DNA of 64,000 nucleotides from Stenotrophomonas sp. ATCM1_4. Lineage in GTDB: Bacteria > Pseudomonadota > Gammaproteobacteria > Xanthomonadales > Xanthomonadaceae. The notes beneath the pieces are model-generated. The model was not told the origin of the DNA. It did not search any database and saw only the letters and a list, made by a program, of their open reading frames with translations. The position numbers were made by a program, and so were the translations under genes. The stretch spans positions 2,156,773-2,220,772 of the forward strand of contig NZ_QPFB01000001.1 in NCBI RefSeq assembly GCF_004348115.1. Direction: 5' to 3'. Below, in pieces: positions 1 to 11,238 of this stretch (the first letter of the stretch is position 1; each line of letters begins with the position of its first letter).

Positions 1-284
1 GTGTCGTCTTCCTCGCCATGGAACTGCAGCAGGGTGGGCCGCACCGCGCGCAGCACCTCACGCACTTCCTCGCGGTTGTTGTTCTGGAACAAAGCGACCA
101 CGTCCACCATCGGCGCGATGGCCTGGCGCATCGCCCGCGCCTCGGAAGGCGCCACGCGGCGCGCGCTGGACCGGGCAAAGATGAAGCCGATCGCGTCCAC
201 GCCCAATTCGCTGGCCAGGCGGATGTCGCCGGCCCGGGTCATGCCGCAGAATTTGATGCGGGTACGGAACAAGGTACGGCTCAC
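1..284 (-). CDS. trpF: Phosphoribosylanthranilate isomerase, N-terminal part (runs off window)
   Basis: TrpF converts N-(5-phosphoribosyl)anthranilate to CdRP in cytoplasmic tryptophan synthesis. The visible 94 residues begin with the family signature around RIKFCGMTR, where the Cys is the catalytic base of the beta/alpha barrel, and continue through GVDAIGFIF and VDVVALFQN. The likely start is GTG at 284, which overlaps the truA stop by 4 bp (GTGA), so the two are probably translationally coupled. The order fimV-truA-trpF is the one known from Pseudomonas. The C-terminus lies outside the window. Confidence 0.93.
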   Translation of the reverse strand, partial: MSRTLFRTRIKFCGMTRAGDIRLASELGVDAIGFIFARSSARRVAPSEARAMRQAIAPMVDVVALFQNNNREEVREVLRAVRPTLLQFHGEEDD

Positions 285-1054
285 AGCGTCACCTCTGCCG
301 GCAGATGCCAGTGTTCAGGATACAACGGCCCGACGAACACCAAGCCCTGCGCAGGCGCGGTCGGCCCGGCCTGGTTGCGGTCACGCCGCGCCAGCACCTC
401 GCCGATCCAGCCCTCCGGCTTCTCGCCGGCCCCCACCATCAGCAGCGAGCCGACGATGTTGCGCACCATGTGGTGAAGGAACGCATTGGCCTGCACTTCC
501 ACCTCGACCACCTCGCCCAGGCGCCGCACCGAGATGGCCTGCAGTTCGCGCCGCGCATGCAGGGCCTCGCACTGGGCGCTGCGGAACGCGCTGAAGTCGT
601 TCTCGCCCAGCAACGCCTGGCCGGCGCGGTGCATGGCATCGGCATCCAGCGCGCGGCGCTCCCAGCTCAGGGTCTGGCGGTACAGCGCCGGCCGCACCTG
701 GCGGTTGAGGATGCGGTAGCGGTAACGGCGCGCCCTTGCCGAGAAGCGGGCATGGAACGCATCCACCACCGGCACGCACCAGCGCACGCAGACCGAGGGC
801 GGCAGCCGCGTGGTCGTGCCCAGCACCCAGCCGCGCGGAGCACGGCTGACCTCGGTATCGAAGTGCACCACCTGGCATTCACCGTGCACGCCGGCATCGG
901 TACGGCCAGCGCAGACCACGCTGATCGGCGCATCGGCCACCGAGGACAACGCGTCCTGCAAGGTGGCCTGCACGCTGGCGCAGCCGCTCTCGCCGAGCTG
1001 CTGCCAGCCCTTGAACTCGCTGCCGTCGTATTCCACGCCCAGCGCGTATCGCAT
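281..1054 (-). CDS. truA: tRNA pseudouridine(38-40) synthase TruA
   Basis: TruA isomerises uridines 38-40 in the anticodon arm of many tRNAs. The 257-residue protein starts [18 protein letters not shown], a typical TruA N-terminus, and carries the catalytic-Asp motif [11 protein letters not shown] near residue 50. The C-terminal half has the usual [11 protein letters not shown] segment. Full length for the family. It sits 44 bp downstream of the VOC gene and overlaps trpF by 4 bp. Confidence 0.96.
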   Translation of the reverse strand: MRYALGVEYDGSEFKGWQQLGESGCASVQATLQDALSSVADAPISVVCAGRTDAGVHGECQVVHFDTEVSRAPRGWVLGTTTRLPPSVCVRWCVPVVDAFHARFSARARRYRYRILNRQVRPALYRQTLSWERRALDADAMHRAGQALLGENDFSAFRSAQCEALHARRELQAISVRRLGEVVEVEVQANAFLHHMVRNIVGSLLMVGAGEKPEGWIGEVLARRDRNQAGPTAPAQGLVFVGPLYPEHWHLPAEVTL

Positions 1055-1098
1055 GTTTGAACCTCTTGATTGCAGTCGCCGCGGCCGGGCGCGATGGA

Positions 1099-1458
1099 TC
1101 AGTCGCTGTCGCGCTCGGACCAGATGGCCAGTTCGTTGCCGCCCGGCTCGATGAACTGGAAACGGCGCCCGCCCGGGAAGGTAAACACCGGCTTGACCAC
1201 CTTACCGCCGTGCGCTTCCACCGTGGCCTGCAGCGGCGCCAAGCGCTCGGCATACAGCACCACCAGGGCCGACCCCGCCTCGCTGGTCGACGGCGTGCCG
1301 CGGAAGAAGCCGCCCTGCAAGCCGCCGTCATCGAAGGCGGTGTAGTCCGGGCCGTAATCCTCGAACGTCCAGCCGAACACCTGTTCGAAGAAACGGCGGC
1401 TGGCGGCCGGGTCGCGCGAGGCGAACTCGACATAGTCGATGCGTTGCTCACGTTTCAT
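1099..1458 (-). CDS. VOC (glyoxalase/bleomycin-resistance) family protein
   Basis: A 119-residue single-domain vicinal-oxygen-chelate protein. It has the pattern [22 protein letters not shown] at the start and [14 protein letters not shown] at the end, where the Glu residues resemble VOC metal ligands. VOC proteins bind small molecules or metals as dimers; the substrate cannot be read from sequence. It follows the fimV stop by 9 bp and precedes truA, so it is probably co-transcribed. No resistance or glyoxalase I function should be assumed. Confidence 0.85.
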   Translation of the reverse strand: MKREQRIDYVEFASRDPAASRRFFEQVFGWTFEDYGPDYTAFDDGGLQGGFFRGTPSTSEAGSALVVLYAERLAPLQATVEAHGGKVVKPVFTFPGGRRFQFIEPGGNELAIWSERDSD

Positions 1459-1467
1459 GCGGTGTCC

Positions 1468-3405
1468 TCAGCCCAGTCGGTTCAGCAGTTCAAGTGCTTC
1501 AGCGCGCGCCTTGGGGTCGGTGCCGACCGCCACTTCGTTGAGCAGGGTACGCGCGGTCTCGGCATCGCCCAGGTCCAGGTAGGCGATCGCCAGTTCCAGC
1601 CGCTCGCGGCCGGCCGGCGCGGGATTGAGCGGCGCCACCGCGGCCATGTCGCCGGCCAGCCAGCCAGCCTCGTCACGGGCGCTGGGTTCGGGGGCCGCCG
1701 GCGTCTCGAGCACCGGCCGGTCGAACTGGCGCGACGCCTCGAACAGCAGCACCGGCTTGGGCTCGTTGCGCGGCTCCGGCACGACTTCCGCGGGCGCGAC
1801 CACCGGCGCGGTCGGCTTCAACCAGGCCGGCATCGGTTCGTCATATGGCGAGGGCTCGGCGACCTGGGGGGCTTGGACAACGGCCGGGGCCTCGGCAACG
1901 TCGTCCCGCCTCGCTTCCTCGAAGGACACCTCGGCCACATCTTCATCATCCAACGGGTCCGCCTCGGCTGGCTCGCCGGCCGCGGTTGCGGCGCCCGCCA
2001 CCGGCAGCGTGGCCGCCAATGCCTCGACGTCGAACCCGCCGCGCGGGGCCGCCGGCAGCGGCGACGGCTTGCGGCGACGGGCCAACCACCAACCAAGGCC
2101 GGCGACCACCACCAGCGCCAGGCCCAACCACAGCCACATCGGCGAGCTGCCGCCTTCACGCTTGGAGGCCTCGGCCAGGCGCTGCTGGGCAGCGGCCAGG
2201 TCCGAGTCCTTCATCGCGATCAGCGACTGCTGCTGTGCCTTGAGCTTTTCCAGCTCACCGACGCGCTCACGCAGTTCCTGCAGTTCCGCATCACGGGTGG
2301 CAAGGTCTTCCTTGGCCTGACGCAACTGTTCATTTGCCAACATGTCACCCTCACCACCGGCATCGAGCCCGGTCGTCATTCCTGCTGTCTGTTGCCCACC
2401 GGCCACGGCCGGCGCGATTTCCAAGCGTGCGCCATTGCTGGCCGCGGCGGCGGACGGATTGGCGGACGGTGATGCCGCCGGGGCCGCCGCATCGGCGATG
2501 GCCGGCTGCGGGATCGCCGCACGCGCCTGCCGCCATTGCGCGGTCTGTTCCTGGACGATAGCCCGCGCCTGGGCGGCATCGACCCGCGCCAGTTCCTCCT
2601 GCGCCGGGGTGCGCAGCACCGCGCCCTGCTTGAGCAGGTTGATGTTGCCGCGGATGAAGGCCTCCGGGTTGGCACGCAGCAGCGCCACCATGGTCTGGTT
2701 CATCGACACGCCGTTCTGCCGCGACAGCTCGCCGGCGATCTGCGACAGGGTCTGGCCACGGCGCACCGGTGCCAGCCCGCCCTGCGCCGGCATCGCCGGA
2801 GCGGGCGCCGCTGGACGCGCCGCGACCGGCGCGGGTGCAGGCACGGGAGCGGGTGTCGGGGCCGGCGACGCGACAGGCGCCGGCACGGGGGCTGGGGCTT
2901 CCGGCAGCGGTTCGGGCTCACGCGCAATCAGGTTGGACGGCGCGGCGGCCGGGGCCTCGATCACCGGCTCGGAGAGCGCGGTGGCCGTTTCCGGCGCTGC
3001 GACCAGGGCCGAATACTCACGGACCAGGCGGCCCTGCCCCCAATCCACTTCGATCAGGAAGCCCACCGACGGCGCGTCCACCGGTGTGGCGCTGGTCACA
3101 CGAATGACCGAACGGCCTTCACGGTCTTGCGCGAAGGTGAACTGCAGCTCGTTGACCAGCCCCTGTGGCGGCGGCAAGCCCACGCGCTCGAACGTGGCCG
3201 GCGACGCCAGCCCGACATGCGCGTTCTCGATCTCGCCCGGATCACTGGAAATGATCGGGATCTCGGCCACCAACGGCTGGCCCGGCTTGGAAAGCACGCG
3301 GATGTTGCCCAGTCCCAAGGCCATCGCGGCACTGCTGAACAGCGCCAGGATGAGAACCAGCACGCCTTGTAATGAGCGCATCACGCCCCTGCCCCAAAGT
3401 TTCAT
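1468..3405 (-). CDS. fimV: FimV/HubP-type polar landmark protein
   Basis: FimV is an inner-membrane, peptidoglycan-binding hub needed for type IV pilus assembly and polar organisation. The 645-residue product has a signal peptide, then GLGNIRVLSKPGQPLVAEIPI (the conserved FimV N-terminal domain), a Pro/Ala-rich linker, a LysM near residues 215-265 (RRGQTLSQIAGELSRQN), a coiled coil, one membrane helix (MWLWLGLALVVVAGLGWWLA), an acidic cytoplasmic region and a short C-terminal TPR-like FimV motif (LELAIAYLDLGDAETARTLL). I chose ATG 3405. A second ATG at 3381 has a better Shine-Dalgarno (AGGGG) and still leaves an intact signal peptide. The asd-fimV-truA order matches Pseudomonas. Confidence 0.92.
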   Translation of the reverse strand: MKLWGRGVMRSLQGVLVLILALFSSAAMALGLGNIRVLSKPGQPLVAEIPIISSDPGEIENAHVGLASPATFERVGLPPPQGLVNELQFTFAQDREGRSVIRVTSATPVDAPSVGFLIEVDWGQGRLVREYSALVAAPETATALSEPVIEAPAAAPSNLIAREPEPLPEAPAPVPAPVASPAPTPAPVPAPAPVAARPAAPAPAMPAQGGLAPVRRGQTLSQIAGELSRQNGVSMNQTMVALLRANPEAFIRGNINLLKQGAVLRTPAQEELARVDAAQARAIVQEQTAQWRQARAAIPQPAIADAAAPAASPSANPSAAAASNGARLEIAPAVAGGQQTAGMTTGLDAGGEGDMLANEQLRQAKEDLATRDAELQELRERVGELEKLKAQQQSLIAMKDSDLAAAQQRLAEASKREGGSSPMWLWLGLALVVVAGLGWWLARRRKPSPLPAAPRGGFDVEALAATLPVAGAATAAGEPAEADPLDDEDVAEVSFEEARRDDVAEAPAVVQAPQVAEPSPYDEPMPAWLKPTAPVVAPAEVVPEPRNEPKPVLLFEASRQFDRPVLETPAAPEPSARDEAGWLAGDMAAVAPLNPAPAGRERLELAIAYLDLGDAETARTLLNEVAVGTDPKARAEALELLNRLG

Positions 3406-3466
3406 GGCGGCAAATATAACGGCTGCCCCGCCTTTCGAATACCGCAGCCGTGCACGGGAGTGGAAA

Positions 3467-3486
3467 CGCCGGCCCTCGGGCCGGCG
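3467..3486 (-). terminator. Probable terminator after asd
   Basis: A GC-rich hairpin (CGCCGGCCC / GGGCCGGCG around a TC centre) lies 14 bp past the asd stop on the minus strand and is followed by a short T stretch. It separates asd from fimV. Confidence 0.6.
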
Positions 3487-3499
3487 CTTTGGGAGGGGC

Positions 3500-4525
<1,026 letters not shown>

Positions 4526-4606
4526 GGGGTGCACTCGAAAAAAGGATGGGGGGACACACGTCGAGCCAGGTTCGGGGAACCTCCGGCAGACAGCCTCGGA
4601 GGCTCC

Positions 4607-5662
4607 CTATCGTTTTTTGGTGCCAATGACTTTCGTGCCGGCGATGGCGATGCGGGCGTTGCCGCCGGCCAGCAGCTCACCATTGATGGTATTGGCCGGC
4701 TGCCCGGCCGCCGGGCCAAGACCCAGCCCGGCCAGCAGGTTGTCCACGGCCACCTGCACCATCGCCCGGCGCGTGGCCAGCGAGGCACTGCCGATATGCG
4801 GCGTCAGCACGATGTTGCGCAGCGCCAGCAACTCCGGGCGCACGTTGGGTTCGTTCTCGTAGACGTCCAGGCCGGCCGAGGCGAGCCGGCCGCTGGCCAG
4901 CGCGTTGGCCAGCGCCAGCTCATCGACGATGCCACCACGGGCGATGTTCACCAGCGTGGCGCTGGGCTTCATCTTCGCCAGTGCGGCAGCATCGATCAGG
5001 TGGTGGTTCTGCGCGGTGTACGGCAGCACCAGCACCAGGTGATCGGCTTGCGCCAGCAGCTCGTCGAAACCGACGTAGCTCGCCCCGACCGCCTGTTCCA
5101 CGTCCTGCGGCAGCCGCAAACGGTTGTGGTACAGCACCTTCATGCCGAAGCCATGATGGCCGCGGCGGGCGATGGCCTGGCCGATGCGGCCCATGCCCAG
5201 GATGCCCAGCGTGCTGCCATGCAGGTCGGCGCCGAGCATGGTGGTGAACGACCATTGCCCCCAGTTGCCCTCGCGCAGCCAGCGGTCCGACTCGACGATG
5301 CGCCGGGCCGCCGCCATCAGCAGCGAGAAGCCCAGGTCGGCGGTGGTTTCGGTGAGCACGTCCGGCGTGTTGGTGGCGATGATGCCCGCCGCACTCAACG
5401 CCGCGATGTCCAGGTTGTTGTAGCCGACACCGACGTTGGCGACGATCTTCAGGTCCGGCGCGTTGGCGATCTCGGCCGCACCGACGCGCTCGTTGAGCGT
5501 GATCAGCGCGCCGTCCATGCCGGCCAGGCGGGCAAGGATCGACGCACTGTCATGCGCGGTGACCTCCGGCGTGGCGACCACCTCGCAGTACGCGGCCAAC
5601 TGCGCGACGGTGTCGTCGAACAGCGGCTGCGATACCCAGACGCGGGGCCGTGGTTCAGTCAT
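4607..5662 (-). CDS. D-2-hydroxyacid dehydrogenase (glyoxylate/hydroxypyruvate reductase-like)
   Basis: A 351-residue NAD(P)-dependent D-isomer 2-hydroxyacid dehydrogenase. The Rossmann loop is [16 protein letters not shown], followed by the catalytic Arg region [11 protein letters not shown], the Glu in DVYENEPNV and the His in LTPHIGSA. GhrB/GyaR-like enzymes reduce glyoxylate or hydroxypyruvate; the exact substrate is inferred only from overall likeness. Its ATG overlaps the aroC stop by 8 bp, so it is expressed with aroC. About 80 bp separate it from asd. Confidence 0.9.
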   Translation of the reverse strand: MTEPRPRVWVSQPLFDDTVAQLAAYCEVVATPEVTAHDSASILARLAGMDGALITLNERVGAAEIANAPDLKIVANVGVGYNNLDIAALSAAGIIATNTPDVLTETTADLGFSLLMAAARRIVESDRWLREGNWGQWSFTTMLGADLHGSTLGILGMGRIGQAIARRGHHGFGMKVLYHNRLRLPQDVEQAVGASYVGFDELLAQADHLVLVLPYTAQNHHLIDAAALAKMKPSATLVNIARGGIVDELALANALASGRLASAGLDVYENEPNVRPELLALRNIVLTPHIGSASLATRRAMVQVAVDNLLAGLGLGPAAGQPANTINGELLAGGNARIAIAGTKVIGTKKR

Positions 5663-6752
5663 CGATGCTGCCCGGGATGCGCGGGCTCATCTGGCCGACA
5701 TCACCGCATTGCGCGCGGTGGCGCAATGCCTGGTCAACCAGCACCAGCGCCAGCATCGCCTCGGCGATGGGGGTGGCGCGGATGCCGACGCAGGGGTCGT
5801 GGCGGCCGGTGGTGATCACCTCGACCGCATTGCCGGCCGTGTCCACCGTGGCGCCGGGCAGACGCAGGCTGGAGGTGGGCTTGAGCACCATCGAGGCGAC
5901 AACCTGCTGCCCGGTGGAAATGCCACCGAGGATGCCGCCGGCATGGTTGGACTGGAAGCCCTCCGGGCTGATCAGGTCACGGTGTTCGGTGCCCTTCTGC
6001 GCGGCACTGGCAAAGCCGTCGCCGATCTCCACGCCCTTGACCGCGTTGATGCTCATCAACGCGGCGGCGATGTCACCGTCGAGCTTGCCGTAGATCGGTT
6101 CGCCCCAGCCCGGCGGCACGCCGTCGGCGACCACGTTCACGCGCGCGCCGACCGAATCACCGGACTTGCGCAGCGCATCCATGTACGCCTCCAGCGCCGG
6201 CACCTGGGCGGCGTCAGGCCAGAAGAAGGGGTTTTCCTCGACCACGCTCCAGTCGAAACCGACCGGGGTGATCTCGCCCAGCTGCGACAGGTAGCCACGC
6301 ACGGTCACCCCGTGGCGCTGCTGCAGCCATTTCTTGGCGATCACGCCGGCGGCCACGCGCATGGTGGTCTCGCGCGCGGAGGAACGGCCGCCACCGCGCG
6401 GGTCGCGGATGCCGTACTTCTGCCAGTAGCTGTAATCGGCATGGCCCGGGCGGAACTGCTGGGCGATGTTGCTGTAGTCCTTGCTGCGCTGGTCGGTGTT
6501 GCGGATCAGCAGTGCGATCGGCGTGCCGGTGGTGCGGCCTTCGTAGACGCCGGACAGGATCTCGACCTCGTCGGCCTCGCGGCGCGCGGAGGTATGGCGG
6601 CTCTTGCCGGTGGCACGGCGCTGCAGGTCGTGGGTGAACTCCTCCGGCGCGATCTCCAGCCCCGGGGGACAACCGTCGATCACGCAGCCAATGGCCGGCC
6701 CATGCGATTCGCCGAAGGTGGTGACACGAAAGAGTTGTCCGAAGGTATTCAC
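5655..6752 (-). CDS. aroC: Chorismate synthase
   Basis: AroC makes chorismate from EPSP using reduced FMN, the last common step to aromatic amino acids. The 365-residue protein starts (M)[17 protein letters not shown], the invariant AroC N-terminus, and contains [17 protein letters not shown]. The start must be GTG 6752: no ATG lies nearby and upstream extensions are not conserved-looking. The Shine-Dalgarno is weak. It overlaps the downstream dehydrogenase by 8 bp. Confidence 0.96.
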   Translation of the reverse strand: MNTFGQLFRVTTFGESHGPAIGCVIDGCPPGLEIAPEEFTHDLQRRATGKSRHTSARREADEVEILSGVYEGRTTGTPIALLIRNTDQRSKDYSNIAQQFRPGHADYSYWQKYGIRDPRGGGRSSARETTMRVAAGVIAKKWLQQRHGVTVRGYLSQLGEITPVGFDWSVVEENPFFWPDAAQVPALEAYMDALRKSGDSVGARVNVVADGVPPGWGEPIYGKLDGDIAAALMSINAVKGVEIGDGFASAAQKGTEHRDLISPEGFQSNHAGGILGGISTGQQVVASMVLKPTSSLRLPGATVDTAGNAVEVITTGRHDPCVGIRATPIAEAMLALVLVDQALRHRAQCGDVGQMSPRIPGSIDD

Positions 6753-6837
6753 GTTGCCGATTCTGTCCTGCGCTTGTGCCGTCAATCCCGCACCGGGGAA
6801 AACACGGCGAAGGCCCGGGCCCTCGCCGCCTGCGCCC

Positions 6838-7767
6838 TTACGGGCGCTGTGCCGCCAGTTCGGCGATCCGCGCATGGTGGGCGCGCAGCTCGGCCGCCTC
6901 CACCGCGAAGATGCCCATCTGGCCGACCTTGAACTCGATCCAGGAGAAATACACTTCCGGCAGCAGCTTGATCAGGTGCTGCTCGGAGTCGCCCACCTCG
7001 CAGATCAGCAGGCCTTCCTCGGTGAGATGGTCCGGCGCATCGCGCAGGATCTTCAGCACCAGGTCCAGGCCATCGTCGCCGGCGCGCAGGGCCAGGTCCG
7101 GCTCGTGCGAGTACTCCTGCGGCAACGCATCGGTCTCGTCGTTGGTGACGTACGGCGGGTTGGTGACGATCAGCTCGTATACCCGGCCCTGCAGGCCGTT
7201 GAACAGGTCGCTCTTGACCAGTTCGACGTTGTGCGCGAGCAGGCGTTCCTTGTTCTCGAACGCCAGCGACAGCGCGGCGTCGTTGACGTCGCTGCCGTCG
7301 ACCTGCCAGTTCGGGTAATAGTGGCCCATGGCGATGGCGATGCAGCCCGAGCCGGTGCACAGGTCCAGCGCGCGGGTGACATCACGGCCGGCCAGCCACG
7401 GCTCGAAGCCGTTGAGGATCAGCTCGGCGATCGGCGAGCGCGGCACCAGTGCGCGCGCGTCGCTCTTGAAGCTCAGGCCCGCGAACCAGGCCTCGCCGGT
7501 CAGGTAGGCCGCCGGCTGGCGCTCGTTGATGCGGCGCTCGAACAGCGCCAGCACGCGTTCGCGCTCGTCCGGCAGCAGCCGCGCCGCGCCGTAGGCCGGG
7601 CCGAGGTCCGGCGGCAGGTGCAGGCTGTGCAGCACCAGCTGGGTCGCCTCGTCCAGGGCGTTGTCATAGCTGTGGCCGAAGGTCAGGCCTGCGGCATTGA
7701 AACGGCTGGCGCCGTAGCGGATCAGATCGATGATCGTGTGGAGTTCGGCAGCCGCCTGGGCAGTCAT
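6838..7767 (-). CDS. prmB: Ribosomal protein uL3 glutamine methyltransferase
   Basis: PrmB N5-methylates a glutamine of ribosomal protein L3. The 309-residue protein has an N-terminal helical domain, the SAM-binding motif [16 protein letters not shown] and the catalytic NPPY in [12 protein letters not shown]. PrmB rather than PrmC is favoured by the N-terminus ([15 protein letters not shown]) and by its place directly upstream of aroC, as in many gammaproteobacteria. ATG 7767 gives the standard N-terminus. Confidence 0.93.
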   Translation of the reverse strand: MTAQAAAELHTIIDLIRYGASRFNAAGLTFGHSYDNALDEATQLVLHSLHLPPDLGPAYGAARLLPDERERVLALFERRINERQPAAYLTGEAWFAGLSFKSDARALVPRSPIAELILNGFEPWLAGRDVTRALDLCTGSGCIAIAMGHYYPNWQVDGSDVNDAALSLAFENKERLLAHNVELVKSDLFNGLQGRVYELIVTNPPYVTNDETDALPQEYSHEPDLALRAGDDGLDLVLKILRDAPDHLTEEGLLICEVGDSEQHLIKLLPEVYFSWIEFKVGQMGIFAVEAAELRAHHARIAELAAQRP

Positions 7768-7980
7768 GGCAATACGGAAATACTTGAAAGGTCTGCGATT
7801 ATAGGCGCGTGCCCGGTATATTGAGTGCCCAGTTGCAGCCGAAACTTCGGCAATGGCCGCCAGCACCCGCCCGCCGGGGCCTTCCCGGCCCATGGGAACA
7901 GGCCTGCAATCCCCTACACTCCCGTGTCCCGCCCGTGGCCCACTCCCGCAGTGGCCACCTCCGAACGGAAGCAACGGCCC

Positions 7981-8628
7981 ATGTTCAACCGCAATATCGG
8001 CATCATCCTCGCCATCGCCCTGGCGGCCGGCCTCGGCCTGGTACTGGCTCAGAAGGTGTTCGGCCCGTCCAGCAAGGGCACCAACGGCACCAGCTCGATC
8101 ATCTTCTACGGCACCCCGCGCACCCTGCCGGAATTCGACCTGGCCCAGTCAGACGGCACCCGGCTGATCCCCGGCGAACTGCATGGGCACTGGAGCCTGG
8201 TGTTCCTGGGCTTCACCGCCTGCCCGGACGTCTGTCCCACCACCCTGGCCGAGCTGGCCCAGGCCCAGAAGCAGTGGCAGGCCATTCCCGACAGCCTGCG
8301 CCCGCGCGTGGTGCTGGTGTCGGTGGACCCGGAACGCGACACCCCGTCCAAGCTGGGCGAATACGCCCATGCCTTCCACAAGGACACCCTGGCCGCGACC
8401 GCGGATATCCCGTCGCTGGAGCGTTTCGCCACTGCGCTGGGCATGGTGTTCCAGAAGGTGCCGGGCAAGCATTTCGAACAGAACCCCAACGACTACAGCA
8501 TGGACCACTCCTCCAGCATCGCGGTGCTGGACCCGAAGGGCCGCCTGGCCGGCCTGATCCGCCCCCCGTTCAACCCGCAGGCCATTGCCAGCGACCTGAC
8601 TAAGCTCACCGAGAACACCGCCCCATGA
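7981..8628 (+). CDS. SCO1/SenC-family copper chaperone/thioredoxin-like protein
   Basis: Sco proteins deliver copper to the CuA site of cytochrome oxidase or act as thiol reductases. The 215-residue product has an N-terminal membrane anchor ([18 protein letters not shown]), the copper-binding CPDVCP motif in a thioredoxin fold and the distal His in [10 protein letters not shown]. Its stop overlaps psd (ATGA). The roughly 210 bp before it, up to prmB on the other strand, must contain both divergent promoters; I did not pick exact boxes. Confidence 0.92.
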   Translation: MFNRNIGIILAIALAAGLGLVLAQKVFGPSSKGTNGTSSIIFYGTPRTLPEFDLAQSDGTRLIPGELHGHWSLVFLGFTACPDVCPTTLAELAQAQKQWQAIPDSLRPRVVLVSVDPERDTPSKLGEYAHAFHKDTLAATADIPSLERFATALGMVFQKVPGKHFEQNPNDYSMDHSSSIAVLDPKGRLAGLIRPPFNPQAIASDLTKLTENTAP

Positions 8629-9467
8629 GTCTGGTAACAACGCTCACCTACGTCCTGCCCCATCGCCTACTTTCCTCGATGGCGCGCTCGCTGGCCTATT
8701 CGCAGAACCCGCGGATCTCGCGCTGGCTGATCGACACGGTGACCGAAAAATTCAACGTCAACCTGGCCGAGGCGGCCAACCCGGATCCACGCACCTACCC
8801 CAGCTTCAATGCGTTCTTCACCCGCGCCCTGAAGCCGGGCGCACGTGCGGCCGCCGCCGACCCGCGCACCCTGACCATGCCGGCCGATGGCCGCATCAGC
8901 CAGCTGGGCCCGATCCAGGACGGCCGCATCTTCCAGGCCAAAGGGCAGTCGTTCACCGCCGCCGAGCTGCTCGGCGATGCCGCCGACGCCGTCCCGTTCA
9001 ACAACGGTGTGTTCGCCACCGTGTACCTGTCCCCGCGTGATTACCACCGCGTGCACATGCCCTGGACCGGCACCCTGCGCGAAACCGTGCACGTGCCGGG
9101 CCGTCTGTTCAGCGTCGGCACCGACGCGGTGGCCAACGTGCCGCGCCTGTTCGCCCGCAATGAGCGCCTGGTCTGCCATTTCGACACCGATTTCGGCCCG
9201 ATGGTGCAGGTGATGGTCGGTGCGCTGCTGGTCAGCGGCGTGGAGACGGTATGGAGCGGCGAGGAGATCCCCGCCTACGGCGACCGCATCACCCGCAAGG
9301 ACTGGCGCGGCAAGGGCATCACCCTGGAACGCTTCGCCGAGATGGCGCGTTTCAACTATGGCTCCACGGTGATCGTACTGCTGCCGCCGGGCGTGGCCGA
9401 CTTCGAGCCGTCGTTGAGGGCCGAAAGCCCGGTGCAGCTGGGCCAGGCGCTGGCGACGTTGAAGTAG
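8625..9467 (+). CDS. psd: Phosphatidylserine decarboxylase proenzyme
   Basis: Psd makes phosphatidylethanolamine in the inner membrane and cleaves itself to form a pyruvoyl group. The 280-residue protein has [14 protein letters not shown], the conserved [10 protein letters not shown] and, near the C-terminus, [14 protein letters not shown], where the Gly-Ser bond of GST is the self-cleavage site. Full length for the short bacterial class. It is coupled to the Sco gene by a 4-bp overlap. Confidence 0.96.
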   Translation: MSLVTTLTYVLPHRLLSSMARSLAYSQNPRISRWLIDTVTEKFNVNLAEAANPDPRTYPSFNAFFTRALKPGARAAAADPRTLTMPADGRISQLGPIQDGRIFQAKGQSFTAAELLGDAADAVPFNNGVFATVYLSPRDYHRVHMPWTGTLRETVHVPGRLFSVGTDAVANVPRLFARNERLVCHFDTDFGPMVQVMVGALLVSGVETVWSGEEIPAYGDRITRKDWRGKGITLERFAEMARFNYGSTVIVLLPPGVADFEPSLRAESPVQLGQALATLK

Positions 9468-9500
9468 GCCAGACGTAGCCTCCCCCTCCCCGACCCAAAA

Positions 9501-9522
9501 AAGGGCGCCCTGCGGCGCCCTT
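9501..9522. terminator. Bidirectional terminator between psd and the transglycosylase
   Basis: A near-perfect GGGCGCC-rich hairpin flanked by A6 on the left and TTGTT on the right lies between two converging genes. The T-run is best on the minus strand, serving the lytic transglycosylase. Confidence 0.8.
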
Positions 9523-9541
9523 GTTCATTGCAGGAACCGCC

Positions 9542-11128
9542 TCAGCGGTCGCAGCCTTCCAGCTTCAGCCGCTGCCCCGGCTTGATCGCATAGGCCGGCG
9601 CGCGCAGGCCATTGGCGCGTGCCAGGGCCGGCACCTCGCACTGGAAGCGGCTGGCGATGCGGCCCAGCGTGTCCCCCCGCGCCACCGTGTAGCTGCGTGC
9701 CTGGCGGCGTGCCGGAGTGGCCGGACGCGGTGCCGGGGCGGGCGTGGCGACCGGCGGCGGCACCTGCCCGCCCTGCATGGCCTGCACATCGCCCACCGCC
9801 ACGCTGCCGGTGAAACTGGTCGCGGTCGGGCGCTTGATCGCCGCATTGACGTCGGCGGTGATCAGGGTGCGCGCCAGATCCGCGCGCGGGCCGCTCACGC
9901 AGTAGCGGTTGTACAGGCCGGCAATGCGGGTGGTCGCGTTGATCGTGGTGCCGGCCGGGATCCAGCCATCAGCCTCGTAGCGCGGGTTGAGGTTGCGCAG
10001 CGCACGCATGTAGCCATCGCGCGTGCCGGTGCTGCCCAGGCAGATGGTCAGCTCATAGATGGTGGTCGAACGGGCCAGCCGGATCGTCGCCGGCTGGCCG
10101 TTGATCTTCGGGAACTCCACGCCGTACTGCTGCGGGTGCAGGAAGATCCAGGCCGCAGCGATCACCATCGGCACGTAGTCCTTGGTTTCGCCCGGAAACT
10201 GGTTGTACGCCGAGTCCGTCCAGAAGCTCTGCCCGCCCATGTCGCGGTAGATGCGGGCCGCCCGGCCCTCGCCGCCGTTGTAGGCGGCCAACGCGTATTC
10301 GATGTTCCGGTTGAGTCCGCGCATGCGCTCGTTCATGTAGGCCGCGCTGGCCTCGGCGGCGCTGCGCGGGTCAAAGCGCGTGTCAAAGCCGGTGCCATCC
10401 GGGCCCAACCCGAAGCGGCGGCCAGTGGCCGGCATGAACTGCATCAGGCCGGCGGCGCCCACCCGCGAGGACGCATGCACGCGGCCATTGGACTCCTTGG
10501 CCATGATGCCGAACAGCAACGCCTCCGGCAGACCGCCCTTCTCCCACTCCGGCCACATCACGCCGCGCAGGTTCATGTAGTTCTCGTAGCTGGTCAGCAG
10601 CGCCGGGCGCATGTCGGTCAACCAGCGGCGGATACCGGCCTGGATCGCCGGGTTGTACTCGACCATGTCGTCGAAGGCATGGCGGTGGTCGTTGAGCAGG
10701 GCCGCGGCACGGGCCGCTTCCGGGACATCGGCCCGCAGCGGCGCGACATGGTCCGGATCCGCCTCGACCGGCATGCCGGCGTCGTCGTCCTCGTCGGCCG
10801 CCGCACCGTCCACCTTCTGCTTGAGCAGGCGCTTGTAGGTGGTCAGCAGGCCACTGACCGTACAGCCCTTCTGCGCGATGCAGGCGGTGATCACGTCCTC
10901 CATGTCCTCCAGCGCCGCATCCGACTCGGCGGTGCCCTTGGGATCGGCGTTGTTCACCAGCACCAGCGCGTCGCTGTAGCGCTTCTCCGCCGCCGCCATG
11001 CGGGCCTCGATGGCCTCCACCCTGGCCTTGTCGCGGGCCGACAGCGCATGCGCCGCCGGCACCACCGTCAACAACGAAGCCGCAACCAGCAGCGACCAGG
11101 GACGAAGAGAGAACAGGGATACGGACAT
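9542..11128 (-). CDS. MltD-like membrane-bound lytic murein transglycosylase with LysM
   Basis: A periplasmic peptidoglycan-cleaving enzyme of 528 residues. It has a signal peptide (LLVAASLLTVVPAAHA), an N-terminal region with many acidic residues, an SLT domain near residues 210-320 with catalytic Glu in IMAKESNGR and GLMQFMPATG then ALAAYNGGEG, a Pro/Ala linker and one C-terminal LysM (YTVARGDTLGRIASRF). MltD of E. coli carries more LysM repeats, so this is a shorter relative. ATG 11128 is preferred to GTG 11137; neither has a strong ribosome site. Confidence 0.87.
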   Translation of the reverse strand: MSVSLFSLRPWSLLVAASLLTVVPAAHALSARDKARVEAIEARMAAAEKRYSDALVLVNNADPKGTAESDAALEDMEDVITACIAQKGCTVSGLLTTYKRLLKQKVDGAAADEDDDAGMPVEADPDHVAPLRADVPEAARAAALLNDHRHAFDDMVEYNPAIQAGIRRWLTDMRPALLTSYENYMNLRGVMWPEWEKGGLPEALLFGIMAKESNGRVHASSRVGAAGLMQFMPATGRRFGLGPDGTGFDTRFDPRSAAEASAAYMNERMRGLNRNIEYALAAYNGGEGRAARIYRDMGGQSFWTDSAYNQFPGETKDYVPMVIAAAWIFLHPQQYGVEFPKINGQPATIRLARSTTIYELTICLGSTGTRDGYMRALRNLNPRYEADGWIPAGTTINATTRIAGLYNRYCVSGPRADLARTLITADVNAAIKRPTATSFTGSVAVGDVQAMQGGQVPPPVATPAPAPRPATPARRQARSYTVARGDTLGRIASRFQCEVPALARANGLRAPAYAIKPGQRLKLEGCDR

Positions 11129-11238
11129 CAGCAACACTGCGCGCGAAAGGTCAGGCAGGGTAGCCGCCGGACTTGCCCGGGGGCAACAATGACACCGTCC
11201 CGATACAGTCGGCCGTTAGAATCCCCCTTCATTCATCT